From: Homarus americanus
Taxonomy: Eukaryota; Arthropoda; Malacostraca; Decapoda; Nephropidae
Assembly (NCBI RefSeq): GCF_018991925.1
Contig: NW_024722158.1
Location: forward strand, 4,377,775-4,441,774
Reading direction: 5' to 3'
Length of the DNA: 64,000 nt
How positions within the stretch are numbered: position 1 is the stretch's first letter; each line of letters starts with the position of its first letter. This document shows positions 1 to 9,447 of this stretch, piece after piece. The translations under genes and the position numbers were made by a program. Under the pieces are notes generated by a model. It did no database searches. It was given only the letters and a program-made list of their open reading frames with translations, and was not told the DNA's origin.

Positions 1-100
1 CTGTACTCAACTTACTGTCTCTATGTACTCAACCTACTGTCTATCTGTACTCAACCTACTGTCTCTATGTACTCAACCTACTATCTCTCTGTACTCAGCC
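1..100. repeat. Imperfect ~20-bp tandem repeat
   Basis: About five copies of a unit of the form CTGTACTCAACCTACTGTCT. The array runs off the left edge of the window. Confidence 0.85.
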
Positions 101-170
101 AAAAATGTAAACAAACTCGTATTTCTATGGTTCTTAAATGCTGAGTACAATACCTTGGCACTGGTTCGGG

Positions 171-279
171 GTCTTGAGTACAAAGATAACTTTTTGAGTA
201 CGATACCTTAACCCCTTGAGTACGATGACTTAACCCCTTGAGTACAATAACTAAATCTATTGAGTACGATAACTTAAGA
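171..279. repeat. 22-24-bp minisatellite, TTAACCCCTTGAGTACGAT unit
   Basis: Four to five imperfect copies. The unit is similar (about 18 of 22 positions) to the perfect 22-bp array at 24.1 kb, so the two loci appear to be members of one dispersed family. Confidence 0.8.
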
Positions 280-296
280 ACACCGAAGGGCTAAAA

Positions 297-372
297 ATAT
301 AACAGTGAACAACCATAACAATATAACAGTGAACAACCATAACAATATAACAGTGAACAACTATAACAGTGG
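297..372. repeat. 24-bp tandem repeat, three copies
   Basis: Three near-identical copies of a unit containing AATATAACAGTGAACAAC; the last copy carries a C-to-T change. Confidence 0.85.
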
Positions 373-428
373 TGAAAGTTCTTGCTGTTATCACGTGACT
401 CTTAACACTTTCTGAATACAAGATGAAA

Positions 429-602
429 GCTCTCTCTCTCTCTCTCTCTCCGTCAAGCCACAGGTAAGGAGAGGAAAGACAATGTTACAAGTAATGACAA
501 AATGATGATGGGAAGATAATGAGAGGGGGAAGGTGAGAGGGGAGAGGGGAGAGGGGAGGGGAGGGGAGAGGGAAGGTGAGGGTGAGGGAAGAGAGGGAGA
601 GC
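429..602. repeat. (TC)n followed by GGGGA-rich purine tract
   Basis: A perfect CT run at 429-451 is followed, after a unique spacer, by an almost pure purine stretch of GGGA and GGGGA units from about 515. Confidence 0.85.
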
Positions 603-659
603 AAAGAAATTTATTACAAAACTCGAAATCCAAAATAAACTCTGCAATAACGAAACAAA

Positions 660-1095
660 ACACGAACGTAATGCGGAACAAATACACGAACCGGAAGTAA
701 TAAAAACACCGGTACACGACCCGGAAAAGTGGTGCAAAGTTACAGGACCAGCAAGTTAAAATTTCTCCTGAACATAACCCGGAATTTAACCAAAATCTAC
801 GGTACACGATCCGGATAATTCAGAAGTTTAATAGAAAATACAAAATCAGTTACATAACCGGCTCTAAATTAAAAAAAAAACCAGTTTATGACCCAGATAT
901 AAGAATCAAGGTTACATAACCTGGAAATTAGTTTCAGAAAAATCCAGTATATGACCCAGAAATAAGATCCGATATTATACACCGAGAAATTAAAATATCT
1001 GGTACACAACCCGAAGATACGAACCCAAATTACTAGACCAGGAAGCTGCAGGATCCGGAAATAGTCATGCAAGTTACATGAACCGGAATTATGCA
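660..1095. repeat. Highly diverged tandem repeat with ACCCGGAA core
   Basis: About a dozen variants of ACCCGGAA (also ACCCAGAA, ATCCGGAT, ACCTGGAA), most preceded by a GTACACG- or GTTACAT-like segment, recur every 30-60 bases. I read this as an old decayed minisatellite. Chance is possible for individual copies but not easily for the whole series. Confidence 0.5.
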
Positions 1096-1149
1096 TGTAA
1101 CACGACCTGTAAATAATGACTGAGAGTAAAATGTCAGGCTAGGAGTAGA

Positions 1150-1400
1150 GCGGTGTGAGAAATACTAAGTGAGAGATAATGGTGAGAGAAGTGAGAGATA
1201 ATGGAGAGATAGAGGTGAGGTAAATGGAGAAGTGAGAGATAAATGGAGAAGTGAGAGATAAATGGAGAAGTGAGAGATAAATGGAGAAGTGAGAGATACC
1301 CAAGAGACAGGTAAGAGATAATGAGACACGGGCGAGATGAGACAGGTGAGAGATAGTAAGGAGACAGGTAGGAGATAAATGGAGGTGTGAGAAAGATTAA
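1150..1400. repeat. 19-bp tandem repeat AAATGGAGAAGTGAGAGAT
   Basis: Four near-perfect 19-bp copies at about 1220-1300, flanked on both sides by decayed GTGAGAGATA versions. Confidence 0.85.
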
Positions 1401-1417
1401 ATACTGAGACATGAAAC

Positions 1418-1418
<1 letters not shown>

Positions 1419-1458
<40 letters not shown>
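1419..1458. repeat. (AG)n microsatellite
   Basis: Perfect AG repeat of about 20 units directly abutting the LINE fragment that starts at 1459. Confidence 0.97.
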
Positions 1459-1461
<3 letters not shown>

Positions 1462-1572
1462 CCAGCACCGCCGGAAAGACGCTGCCGCCGCCCCTCCCGC
1501 ACTAGATGTAGTCCTCCACATGTGCAACATCTGTGGATTGCCCTGCTGGTCCCGTATCGGTCTTTCTCTCTC
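1459..1572 (+). mobile_element. Partial duplicate of a LINE 3' end (zinc-knuckle tail)
   Basis: This ~110-bp piece closely matches the end of the neighbouring LINE remnant (about 2089-2185): both read GCCGGAAGACG-like sequence, then a C-x-x-C ... CRSRIGL-type peptide. Translated, it gives HMCNICGLPCWSRIGL, against HMYNECGRPCRSRIGL in the downstream copy. It keeps the first cysteine that the other copy has lost. It is trapped between an (AG)n and a (GT)n tract and has no upstream RT region. It is either an independent extreme 5'-truncated insertion or a local duplication. Confidence 0.75.

Positions 1573-1622
<50 letters not shown>
1573..1622. repeat. (GT)n microsatellite
   Basis: Perfect GT run separating the two LINE fragments. 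GT tracts follow both fragments, so they may derive from the element's 3' tail. Confidence 0.97.
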
Positions 1623-1624
<2 letters not shown>

Positions 1625-2303
1625 TCCTCCCCACCCTACTATATGGCAGCGAGACATGGGTCACATACAGGAGTGACCTCAAGGCACTCGAAAACTTTCA
1701 CCAACGTAGTCTACGTTCCATCCTCCGAGTTCGCTGGGAAGACAAGAGAACAAATGCCAGTATTCTCGCTGACACTAACTGTAGGAGCATCGGGGCTACC
1801 ATTATCCATGAACGGCTACGCTGGACTGGCCATGTTACCCGCATGGACGACAGTAGACTGCCAAAGCAGCTACTTTACAGTCACCTAACGAATGGTAAAC
1901 GTAACGCTGGCGGGCAACTGAAAAGACATAAGGATAGTCTTAAGACAAACCTGGAAAAAGTGCCAAATCGACCCCCTTACCTGGGAGACGATTACCCCAC
2001 ACCATAACGCTTGGAGGAGCACCACACGAGAAGGTGTCGATATTTTCGAGTTAGCCCGACTGTAAACCGAGGCAGACAAGCGCTAACGCCGGAAGGACGT
2101 TGCCACCGCCCCTCCCGCATTAGATGCAACCCTCCACATGTACAACGAATGTGGACGACCCTGCCGGTCCCGTATCGGCCTCTTTAGTCAACTCAGAACT
2201 CACCAACCTAGGTGACATCTCTAATAACTCATATCATTGTATCATAGCTAGATGATCGTCATACTCGATTCCGAGTGACAGAGAAGTAGTTGTAGAAATA
2301 GTG

Positions 2304-2306
<3 letters not shown>
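1621..2306 (+). mobile_element. LINE (non-LTR retrotransposon) C-terminal fragment, degenerate
   Basis: The open frame ending at 2007 reads LLYGSETWV, then FHQRSLRSILRVRWEDK and RLRWTGHVTRMDDSRLPKQL. This is the well-known block that follows the reverse-transcriptase domain in many animal LINEs, in the family often labelled F52C9.6-like. Near 1970-1980 the frame shifts at a run of C. In the next frame the family's NAWRS ... GVDIFE segment and the terminal CRSRIGL zinc-knuckle continue to a stop at 2213-2215, interrupted by two in-frame stops. The 5' end is truncated at the GT tract, so RT and endonuclease are absent. About 90 bp of 3' UTR precede another (GT)n. It is a dead copy; I do not assign a clade. 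Confidence 0.85.

Positions 2307-2356
<50 letters not shown>
2307..2356. repeat. (GT)n microsatellite
   Basis: Perfect run immediately downstream of the LINE 3' UTR. Confidence 0.97.
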
Positions 2357-2357
<1 letters not shown>

Positions 2358-2464
2358 TTTTTGTCCAACGCTTAAGTGAAGTATAGATTATTTTTTTCTT
2401 AAGTTACGAAAACTATTTAAATAGTAAAACTTTTGAGAATCAGTCCCTTTGTTGTAGAGTGGTG

Positions 2465-2960
2465 AGGGGCTAGACAGTGTGGGAGAAGACGGACTAAAGG
2501 CAAATGGAGGAACACACATGGGGTGGGGGGGAACTTAGGGAGGAAGGGGGGGAGGTTGGTGAAGGACATGTGGGGGGGGGGGTGTGGGAAGGAAAGAAGG
2601 AAAGAGGGAGGGAGAGGGGAAAGGAGGGAGGGAAGGGGGGAAAAAGGGAGGTAGGGAGAGAAAAAAGAAGGGAGGAAAGGAAGGAAAGAGGGAGGGAGGG
2701 CGGGCGAGAAAAGGAGGGAGGAAAGGAGGGAAAGAGGGAGGAAGGGAGAGAAAAGAAGGGAGGAAAGGAGGTGGTCCATGGCCTTACCTCAATGGCAGAA
2801 CTTTCTAGCTCCAGGGCAGTCTGACCTCCCTCCCTGTCTGTCCTTCACACTCCCTCCACATGTCCTTCACCCTCCTCCCACCCTCTGTGTTCCTCCATAT
2901 GCCTTCTTTATCCCGTCTACCTCCTTCCCTCTCCTCCCACACTGCCTCTACCTCCCTCCA
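2465..2960. repeat. Imperfect inverted repeat with purine and pyrimidine arms
   Basis: The left arm (about 2465-2590) contains CAGTGTGGGAGAAGACGG, ATGGAGGAACACA and GAAGGACATGTGG. The right arm (about 2850-2960) contains their reverse complements in the mirrored order: CCACATGTCCTTC, TGTGTTCCTCCAT and CTCCCACACTG. Between them GGGA-rich purine sequence faces CCCT-rich pyrimidine sequence, extending the potential pairing. No ORF-like content is credible. Confidence 0.7.
2580..2775. repeat. GGGA/GGAA purine tract
   Basis: Nearly uninterrupted purines on the + strand, lying inside the inverted repeat. Confidence 0.9.
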
Positions 2961-3205
2961 GCACCCTCCGTCATGCACCTCCCTTTCTGGAACGTCCCTC
3001 CCTCCCTCTCTCATTTCCTACGCCCTACCCCTTTCCCTTCTGCTCCCTCCCTCCCTCTTCTCCCCCTCTTTCTTTCTTCCTCCCTCCTTCCCCCCTGCAC
3101 ACTCCCTCCTTCACCTCCTTCCCTCCTACGTCCCTCCCCTATACAATACTAGACTCGTGTCCTTCACCTCCCCCTACTTCCTTCCCTCCCCGCCAGCCTC
3201 CATAC
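2820..3205. repeat. CCCT-rich pyrimidine tract
   Basis: Imperfect CTCCCT and CCTT units with short unique interruptions, opposite in strand bias to the preceding purine tract. Confidence 0.85.
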
Positions 3206-3216
3206 GGGCCTTGAGG

Positions 3217-3235
3217 CCTCACACACACACACACA

Positions 3236-3272
<37 letters not shown>

Positions 3273-3280
3273 ACACACGT
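3217..3280. repeat. (CA)n with ACAGAC interruptions
   Basis: CA run broken twice by CAGA. Confidence 0.95.
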
Positions 3281-3327
3281 GGCTGCCCGTCTTACACAAC
3301 TATACTTACATCTAAGACTCTGCCACA

Positions 3328-3462
3328 TTTTACCACCTCTCTTAACACCTCTCTTAACACCTCTACTTAACACCTCTCTTAACACCTCTCTTAACACCTC
3401 TCTTAACACCTCTCTTAACACCCCTACTTAACACCTCTACTTAACATATCTACTTAACACAT
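3328..3462. repeat. 12-13-bp tandem repeat CACCTCTCTTAA
   Basis: About eleven copies. A CTCTACTTAA variant becomes dominant toward the right end. Confidence 0.92.
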
Positions 3463-3654
3463 CAACTCATAATTTCCCTTCTACTCTTGAATAAAGTGTA
3501 AGTAAAAAGTAATTTTATTTAATGTTATTAAGAAAAAAGTACAGGTATAAGTACTTATGTTAGTACAAGTACAAAAGAGTACCTGTACAGATAAAATGAT
3601 AATATAGGTACAGTTATTAACAAAGGTACAGGTAGTTTATAACATGTACAAGTT

Positions 3655-3975
3655 AACACAGGTATACATACAGGTACAAGTTAACACAGGTATACATACA
3701 GGTACAAGTTAACAACACAGGTATACATACAGGTACAGTAACACAGGTATACATACAGGTACAGTAACACAGGTATACGTACAGGTACAGTAACACAGGT
3801 ATACATACAGGTACAGTAACACAGGTATACATACAGGTACAGTAACACAGGTATACATACAGGTACAGTAACACAGGTATACATACAGGTACAGTAACAC
3901 AGGTATACATACAGGTACAGTAACACAGGTATACATACAGGTACAGTAACACAGGTATACATACAGGTACAGTCA
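3655..3975. repeat. 26-bp minisatellite with ACAGGTATACATACAGG core
   Basis: About twelve copies with very few differences; the leftmost copies carry a small insertion. Open frames on the minus strand (YLYVYLC-type peptide) are by-products of the repeat. Confidence 0.97.
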
Positions 3976-4034
3976 GATCACTGTATAATGAAGGGTAGAA
4001 TTGGCTATAACCTGTATGACGTTAATAAGGCTAT

Positions 4035-4105
4035 GTGGGTGTAGGTGTAGACAGGTGGGTGTAGGTGTACTCAAGGAGTGGGTGTACTAATCGGGGTGTA
4101 CTCAA
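4035..4105. repeat. GTGGGTGTAGGTGTA short tandem repeat
   Basis: Three degenerate copies. Confidence 0.7.
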
Positions 4106-4283
4106 GATTGTACTAAGTGGCTGAACACAAAGGAGAAGGGATTTACCTGAGGGTATTAATGAATCTCAGGTGTACACAAGGTCACCTCCCTCCCCCCCTT
4201 CCCTCTCACCTTCTCTCCTACCCATTCTCCCCCTCCCTCCCTCCCTCTCACCTTACCGGCACAAGTACACGTGTGCCCTATCC

Positions 4284-4284
<1 letters not shown>

Positions 4285-4378
<94 letters not shown>
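4285..4378. repeat. (CA)n microsatellite, ~94 bp
   Basis: Uninterrupted CA run. Confidence 0.98.
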
Positions 4379-4379
<1 letters not shown>

Positions 4380-4594
4380 ACCGTCCATGGAATACTTGGT
4401 TATATAAGGGAATCCCATCAGCTGTTCTTAGGATTTATTTACAACACAGGAAGGATGTGGTTATCCCTAAGGACACAGCTCACGGGATCCAACACCCACC
4501 AACATTACCTGGAACACGGGAATATTTACCTCCATGGGGAGTATTCAGAGTATGTGGTATGTTGAGTATTCGCAGCAGTTCGTATGTTGGGTAT

Positions 4595-4712
4595 TTGCAA
4601 AGATTCGGACATTGGATATTCACTGATTGGAAGGTTGGATATTCACTGATTAGAAGGTTGGATATTCACTGATTAGAAGGTTGGATATTATCTGATTAGA
4701 AGGTTGGATATT
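4595..4712. repeat. 23-bp tandem repeat GATATTCACTGATTAGAAGG
   Basis: Four good copies preceded by decayed ones. Confidence 0.9.
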
Positions 4713-4815
4713 CACTTTGGGACGTAAAATTAAGCCAGGAAGAATATTTACCGTAAGAATATTTAAGAATCATCTCCTTCAGCCCACCCTCAGAGGTCAG
4801 GGGGGTCACGGGGGT

Positions 4816-4828
4816 TGACCTTTGACCT
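4816..4828 (+). promoter_or_regulatory. DR1 nuclear-receptor motif match
   Basis: TGACCTTTGACCT is an exact direct repeat of the AGGTCA half-site with one spacer base, the preferred site of HNF4/RXR(USP)-type receptors. It sits in an unrelated imperfect palindrome. Function is inferred from the motif only. Confidence 0.3.
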
Positions 4829-4964
4829 CTGAGCATTGTGTATTAATTAAGGTTTGAATTAAAAGGTCATTATAATCGCCTAATTAATTTACATTCAAGA
4901 GATAGTTAATTACCTTCACTAATTATTATTATTATCATTCATATAGTTACTTGGCTTTGTATTG

Positions 4965-5150
4965 TTTGTTGTGACGGTAACTCAGGAGGGACGGTAACTC
5001 GTGAGGGACGGTAACACATGAGCGACGGTAACACATGGAGACAGTAACACATCAGTGGCAATACACACGAGACAGTAACACTCAGTGACAGTAACACACG
5101 AGTGACAGTAACATATGGTGACAGTAACACGTGAGTGACAGTAACTACCT
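4965..5150. repeat. GACGGTAACACATGAG tandem repeat, ~18 bp
   Basis: About ten imperfect copies; GACGGTAAC on the left changes to GACAGTAAC on the right. Confidence 0.85.
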
Positions 5151-5163
5151 AGACGTTACTCAC

Positions 5164-5214
5164 CTTCACAGCCTCGCCGACGTGTTCAAGAGACTGAGAG
5201 ACAAGACTCGTTAC
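5164..5214 (-). other. Candidate internal coding exon (51 nt)
   Basis: Read on the minus strand, a (CT)n tract ending TTACAG is followed by 51 bases and then AAG|GTGAGT, a near-consensus donor. The 51 bases are exactly 17 codons with no stop in the phase that starts at the first base: VTSLVSQSLEHVGEAVK. The unique, CpG-containing sequence contrasts with the repeats on both sides. No family is recognised. A false splice-site pair is a real possibility because (CT)n tracts mimic acceptors. Confidence 0.3.
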
Positions 5215-5220
5215 CTGTAA

Positions 5221-5264
5221 GAGAGAGAGAGAGAGAGAGAGATATTAAGTTGTGCATCTTACTG

Positions 5265-5320
<56 letters not shown>
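5221..5320. repeat. (GA)n then (CA)n microsatellites
   Basis: GA run at 5221-5243 and CA run at 5269-5320 separated by a short unique spacer. Confidence 0.97.
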
Positions 5321-5322
<2 letters not shown>

Positions 5323-5374
5323 GCTCTCACATTCCAAACAGAGATATTCCCCACAGACCCTGTCCTAATATGCC

Positions 5375-5480
5375 CAAGTGCAGGTTACCCGGTCCTAGGA
5401 GGGTGGCCCTGTCCCAAAAGGGCCCAGTACTAATAGGCCCCAGTGTGAAGGGCCTTATCCCACAGGGCCCTATAGTCTGA
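5375..5480. repeat. Decayed ~16-bp repeat, CTAATAGGCCCCAGT
   Basis: Several variants alternating with GGCCCTGTCCCAAAAGGGCC palindrome-like copies. The unit is the reverse complement of ACTGGGGTCTATTAG, amplified at 32.2, 44.5 and 56.8 kb. Confidence 0.6.
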
Positions 5481-5554
5481 AAGTGGGTCCAATCTTACTG
5501 CGGTGACGTCAGTGGTATTGGATCAACAACGCTATAATGTTGTTGAGGCGGTGG

Positions 5555-5960
5555 TGGTGGGCAGGAGGAGGAGGAGGAGGAGGCAGGAGGAGGAGGAGGA
5601 GGAGGAGGAGGAGGGAGGAGGAGGAGGAGTGGGGAAGAGAGGAGTAGGGAGGAGGAGGAGGAGGAGGGAGGAGGAGGAGGAGGAAGTAGAGCAGAAGGAG
5701 GAGGGAGGAGGAGGGGAGGAGGCGAGAGCAGGAAGGAGGGAGGAGGAGGAGGAAGTAGAGCAGAAGGAGGGAGGGAGGAGGAGGAGGAAGTAGAGCAGGA
5801 GGAGGAGGAGGAGGAGGCGTAGAGGAGAAGGAGGAGGAGGGAGGAAGTGAGGAGCAGAAGGAGGAGGAGGAGGAGGAGGAGGAGGAGGAGGAGGAGGAGG
5901 AGCAGGAAGAGGAGGAGGAGGAGGAGGAGGAGAGGAGAGAGAGAGGAGGAGGAGGAGAGG
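5555..5960. repeat. (AGG)n-rich purine tract, ~400 bp
   Basis: GGA trinucleotides with AGTAGAGCAG interruptions. Long poly-Ser/Leu/Pro frames opposite are artefacts. Confidence 0.95.
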
Positions 5961-5999
5961 TACCTGCTGCCTGGCCCACTGCTCTCGCTTCCATCCCAA

Positions 6000-6115
6000 G
6001 GTCGACCCCCTCCTCTCCCTTCCCCCTCCCTCTCCCTCATTGTTCCTTCTCCCTCACCCTGCAACATCAGTCACACACCCTCTCCCTCCCTTCCTCACCC
6101 ACCTTCTCCCCCACG
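6000..6115. repeat. Pyrimidine-rich low-complexity sequence
   Basis: CTCCCT- and CCTTC-rich, with two GCAACATCAG-type breaks. Confidence 0.7.
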
Positions 6116-6276
6116 AGTCTGGATAATAATATAAACAGGTGTACACTCCGCCGTGTTTACCTGGGTATAAAGCAACATTGACCACTTGGCGTTAAAGACT
6201 GACTTTACCTTGTCAGTTAATGGTATTTCACCCTTACTGCTTTAACTATCCGAGTACCATTAACCACTGGGAAGGA

Positions 6277-6441
6277 AGGAAGGAAGGAAGGAAGGAAGGT
6301 AATATAATCTCAGGTAAGTGTGCATCATGGACTAATCTCATCTCTCGTTCAGGTAAATATTGACAGGTGTGACCTTAATTTAACGTCCCCTAACCCCCCC
6401 CCCCTTTTCAGGTGTGTTGGAGACATATATATATATCCCCA

Positions 6442-6497
<56 letters not shown>
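6277..6497. repeat. (GGAA)n, short C-run and (CA)n
   Basis: GGAA units at 6277-6299, a C10 run near 6396, and a CA run at 6444-6497. The unique sequence between contains the CAG|GTAAAT junction at 6352/6353. Confidence 0.93.
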
Positions 6498-6499
<2 letters not shown>

Positions 6500-6654
6500 A
6501 ACATTACTACCAATGGGGTTACCTTAATTAGACTCTCACCTGCCTTACCTGAGTCGACCATATATACATCATTGCCCAATATCACATCAACAATTTAATT
6601 ACCTTTATATGTAGATTATTAATAAAGTAATATTGATGATATTTTGTGTATCTA

Positions 6655-6664
6655 CCTGTTTACC

Positions 6665-6703
<39 letters not shown>

Positions 6704-6726
6704 GTCTGTCTGTCTGTCTGTCTGTG
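6655..6726. repeat. (GTCT)n microsatellite
   Basis: About 15 GTCT units with one slip. Confidence 0.96.
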
Positions 6727-6764
6727 TTTATTTATTCATTCGTCTATTCTATCTGTTTTTACGG

Positions 6765-6933
6765 GAGGGAAGGAGGGAGGGAGGGAGGGAGGGAGATTGG
6801 TGTATAGAAGGAAGGCAGGAGACAGTGATGTAGAAGAGGAAGGGAGGAGGGAAGGAAGGAGGGAGGGAAGGTTAAAAAAGGTCGACACACGCCGCCCTTT
6901 GATCAACCTAACCTAATCCACTAGCACATCGAC

Positions 6934-6973
<40 letters not shown>
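6765..6973. repeat. (GGGA)n tracts and (CA)n
   Basis: GGGA/GGAA purine runs at 6765-6872, then a unique 60 bp ending in a telomere-like CCTAACCTAA, then CA at 6936-6973. Confidence 0.92.
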
Positions 6974-6977
<4 letters not shown>

Positions 6978-7059
6978 GGCAGCTTTAACGTGAAGGTCGG
7001 ACTGGTAAAGTGAGACTCATCGACTCTCAGCAGCTACCGTCCTGCCGCTCCCTACCTCC

Positions 7060-7318
7060 TCCTCTGCCTGCCTGCCTGCTAACCTGCCTCTGCCTGCCTG
7101 CTAGCCTGTTCCTGGCTCGCCTGCTAGCCTGTCTCTGCTTGCCTCAGCCTGTCTCTGCCTGCCTGCTAGCCTGTCTCTGCCTACCTGCTAGCCTGTCCCT
7201 GCCTGCCTGCTAGCCTGTCTCTGCTTGCCTGCTTGCTTGTTTCTGCCTGCCTGCTAGCCTGTCTCTGCCTGACTACTAGCCTGTCTCTGCCTACCTGCTA
7301 GCCTGCCTCCCTCCCTGC
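7060..7318. repeat. ~22-bp minisatellite with CTGCTAGCCTGTCTCTGC
   Basis: Ten or more copies. Each retains GCTAGCCTG, and copies differ mainly in the number of GCCT units. Confidence 0.92.
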
Positions 7319-7364
7319 CACATCTATCAAGAACGGACCAGCAGCCATTTTATGTACCGCCACC

Positions 7365-7510
7365 CTACCTGTACCTCCTAAATTAACACATCTCTGTACC
7401 TGTACCTATACTGTATCTCCTAAATTAACACCTTTGTACCTATACCCACACCTGTACCTATACTGTACCTCCTAAATTAACATCTCTACCTGTACCCACA
7501 CCTGTAGAGT
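7365..7510. repeat. ~50-bp tandem repeat, three copies
   Basis: Copies share CTCCTAAATTAACA followed by TACCTGTACC-type sequence. Confidence 0.8.
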
Positions 7511-7645
7511 TAATCAGAAGTACTAGATCTGGGTACAGTATTCACTCTCTCCCTGTAGCTGAACAACAGTGAATGAACAAACCCGTGTGACTGTAGCTTA
7601 CTGTGGGGCGCTTACTGAAAGACACTGAATGAGTTGAATGAATTG

Positions 7646-7860
7646 GCGGAAGGAAGGAAGGAAGGAAGGAAGGAAGGAAGGAAGGAAGGAAGGAAGGAAG
7701 GAGGAGGGAGGGAGGGAGGGAGGGAGGGAGGAGGGAGGAGGAGGGAGGGAGGGGTAAAAGGGAAGGAAGGGAGGAAGGGAAGATAAGGGAAGAGGATGGA
7801 TGGATGGATGGATGGATGGAGGAGGGAGGGAGGGAGGGAGGGGAGGGAGGGAGGAGTGTA
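7646..7860. repeat. (GGAA)n-(GGGA)n-(GGAT)n compound tract
   Basis: GGAA at 7646-7705, GGGA to about 7755, mixed purines, GGAT at 7797-7820, then GGGA again. Confidence 0.96.
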
Positions 7861-7904
7861 CATAAGCGGTCACCGACATTCAACGCCTCCCGCTATGTGT
7901 TAAT

Positions 7905-7995
7905 CCTTTACCTCCCTCCCTCCTCCTCATCTCCTCCTTCCTCCCTCCCTCCTCCCTCCCTCCCTCCTTCCCTCCCTCCCTCCTCATCTCCTTCC
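7905..7995. repeat. (CCCT)n pyrimidine tract
   Basis: Opposite strand bias to the tract ending at 7860, leaving about 45 unique bases between them. Confidence 0.9.
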
Positions 7996-8189
7996 CCTAC
8001 TTTTAACCATATGCCATCCTCCACTCCCTCCGTCTGTCCTCCACCTCTCCAACACCCTACCCCTCCTCCCTGTGGTGACAGTATGGTGGCGCCTTAATCA
8101 ACCTAGATGACGACAACACAGGTAGACTCTCGGCCTCCCTCCTACCATCAGTTTTAATCATTAATATCTCTCCCATTACCCCTAACTAT

Positions 8190-8590
8190 ATGGAAGGGGG
8201 CGGAGGGTGTAGGGGAGAGGGTGTGGGGAGAGGGTGTAGGGGAGAGGGTGTAGGGAGAGGGTGTAGGGAGAGGGTGTAGGGGAGAGGTAGGGGATAGTGT
8301 GAGAGAGAGGGTGTAGGGGAGGGTGTGGAGAGGGTGTGGGAGAGGGTGTAGGGAGAGGGTGTAGGGGAGAGGTGGAGGGTAGGGAGAGGGTGGGGAAGGG
8401 GTGTAGGAGAGAGGGTGGAGGGTGTAGGAGAGGTGTGGGAGGGTGTAGAGAGGGTGTGGGAGAGGGTGTGGGAGAGAGGGTGTGGGAGAGGGTGGGAGAG
8501 GGTGTGGGAGAGGGTGTAGGGGAGAGGGGTAGGAGGTGTGGTGGGGAGAGAGGGCGTGGGAGAGGGGGGGAGAGGGTGTAGAGACAGGGG
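8190..8590. repeat. ~14-bp G-rich minisatellite GTGTAGGGGAGAGG
   Basis: More than twenty copies with GGGA/GGGAG length variation. G-runs of three or four are regularly spaced. Confidence 0.95.
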
Positions 8591-8624
8591 AGAGAAATGA
8601 GTGTGTGAAAGGACTGAATCTATC

Positions 8625-8755
8625 TGGGAGGGGAGGGAGGAGGAACGGAAGGGCAGGAAGGAAAGGAGGGAAGGGAGGATAGAGAGAAGAAGACTACAGA
8701 AAAATCAAAGAGCAGAAAGAGATGGAGGAGAGAGGCGGAGGAGGAGGAGGAGGCG
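8625..8755. repeat. Purine-rich low-complexity sequence
   Basis: GGAAGG and GAGGAG units. Confidence 0.85.
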
Positions 8756-9033
8756 ACCGGACGGGTTGAACGTCTCATGGTTCACCAGACGGGAGGGTCA
8801 CACACACACATGGAAGTGTTTAACAAACTCGTAATAAACAAACGAGTCAGTTATTATGTTCAACTGTCTCCCGCATTTATCAACCTGTTCATTTAACATC
8901 ATAATTAAATTTAAAAAACTATTTGAAGTTGAATTAGTGAGAGTTAATGGCGATGGTGTTAATGTGGCAGTTGGGTGCTCTCTCTCTCTCTCTCTTCTCA
9001 GGGCATGGTCGACCCCCATTGCCGTTGAATAGT

Positions 9034-9072
<39 letters not shown>

Positions 9073-9290
9073 CAAGTTTATATACCCAATCATATAAACA
9101 CAAACACGTCACCACCATTCTCAATCGACCGTAAGTTTCATTAACAATGTTTCTAACTGACTCACTTAACTTTACGCATTCATCTTCCTCACTGCCCCCT
9201 CCCTCTCCTCATCAGCCTACCGCTTTGGTCTCAATTCTCAGAAAAATCGTATGGTCAATAATTTCGTATCTGTCGTTCCCAGAAGAGCTT

Positions 9291-9337
<47 letters not shown>
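9034..9337. repeat. (GT)n and (CA)n flanking ~220 bp unique sequence
   Basis: GT at 9034-9071 and CA at 9294-9337. The unique stretch between has no recognisable gene. Confidence 0.95.
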
Positions 9338-9341
<4 letters not shown>

Positions 9342-9447
9342 ATGGATTCTCAGAAATTCCAAAGTCAAATTTCCTTCTTAATTGGGGATCGTTACAGCTA
9401 TCGTAAATGGTTCCTCAAAATACGATACAAAAACAGATTCTCAGACA

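Noticed and set aside
3653..3962. Cys/Tyr-rich frames on the minus strand resembling a cysteine-rich repeat protein
   Set aside because: Three frames give the same motif because the 26-bp unit cycles through phases; this is minisatellite, not protein.
5495..6067. 190-codon poly-Leu/Ser/Pro frame and overlapping frames
   Set aside because: Antisense of an (AGG)n tract; composition is fully explained by the repeat.
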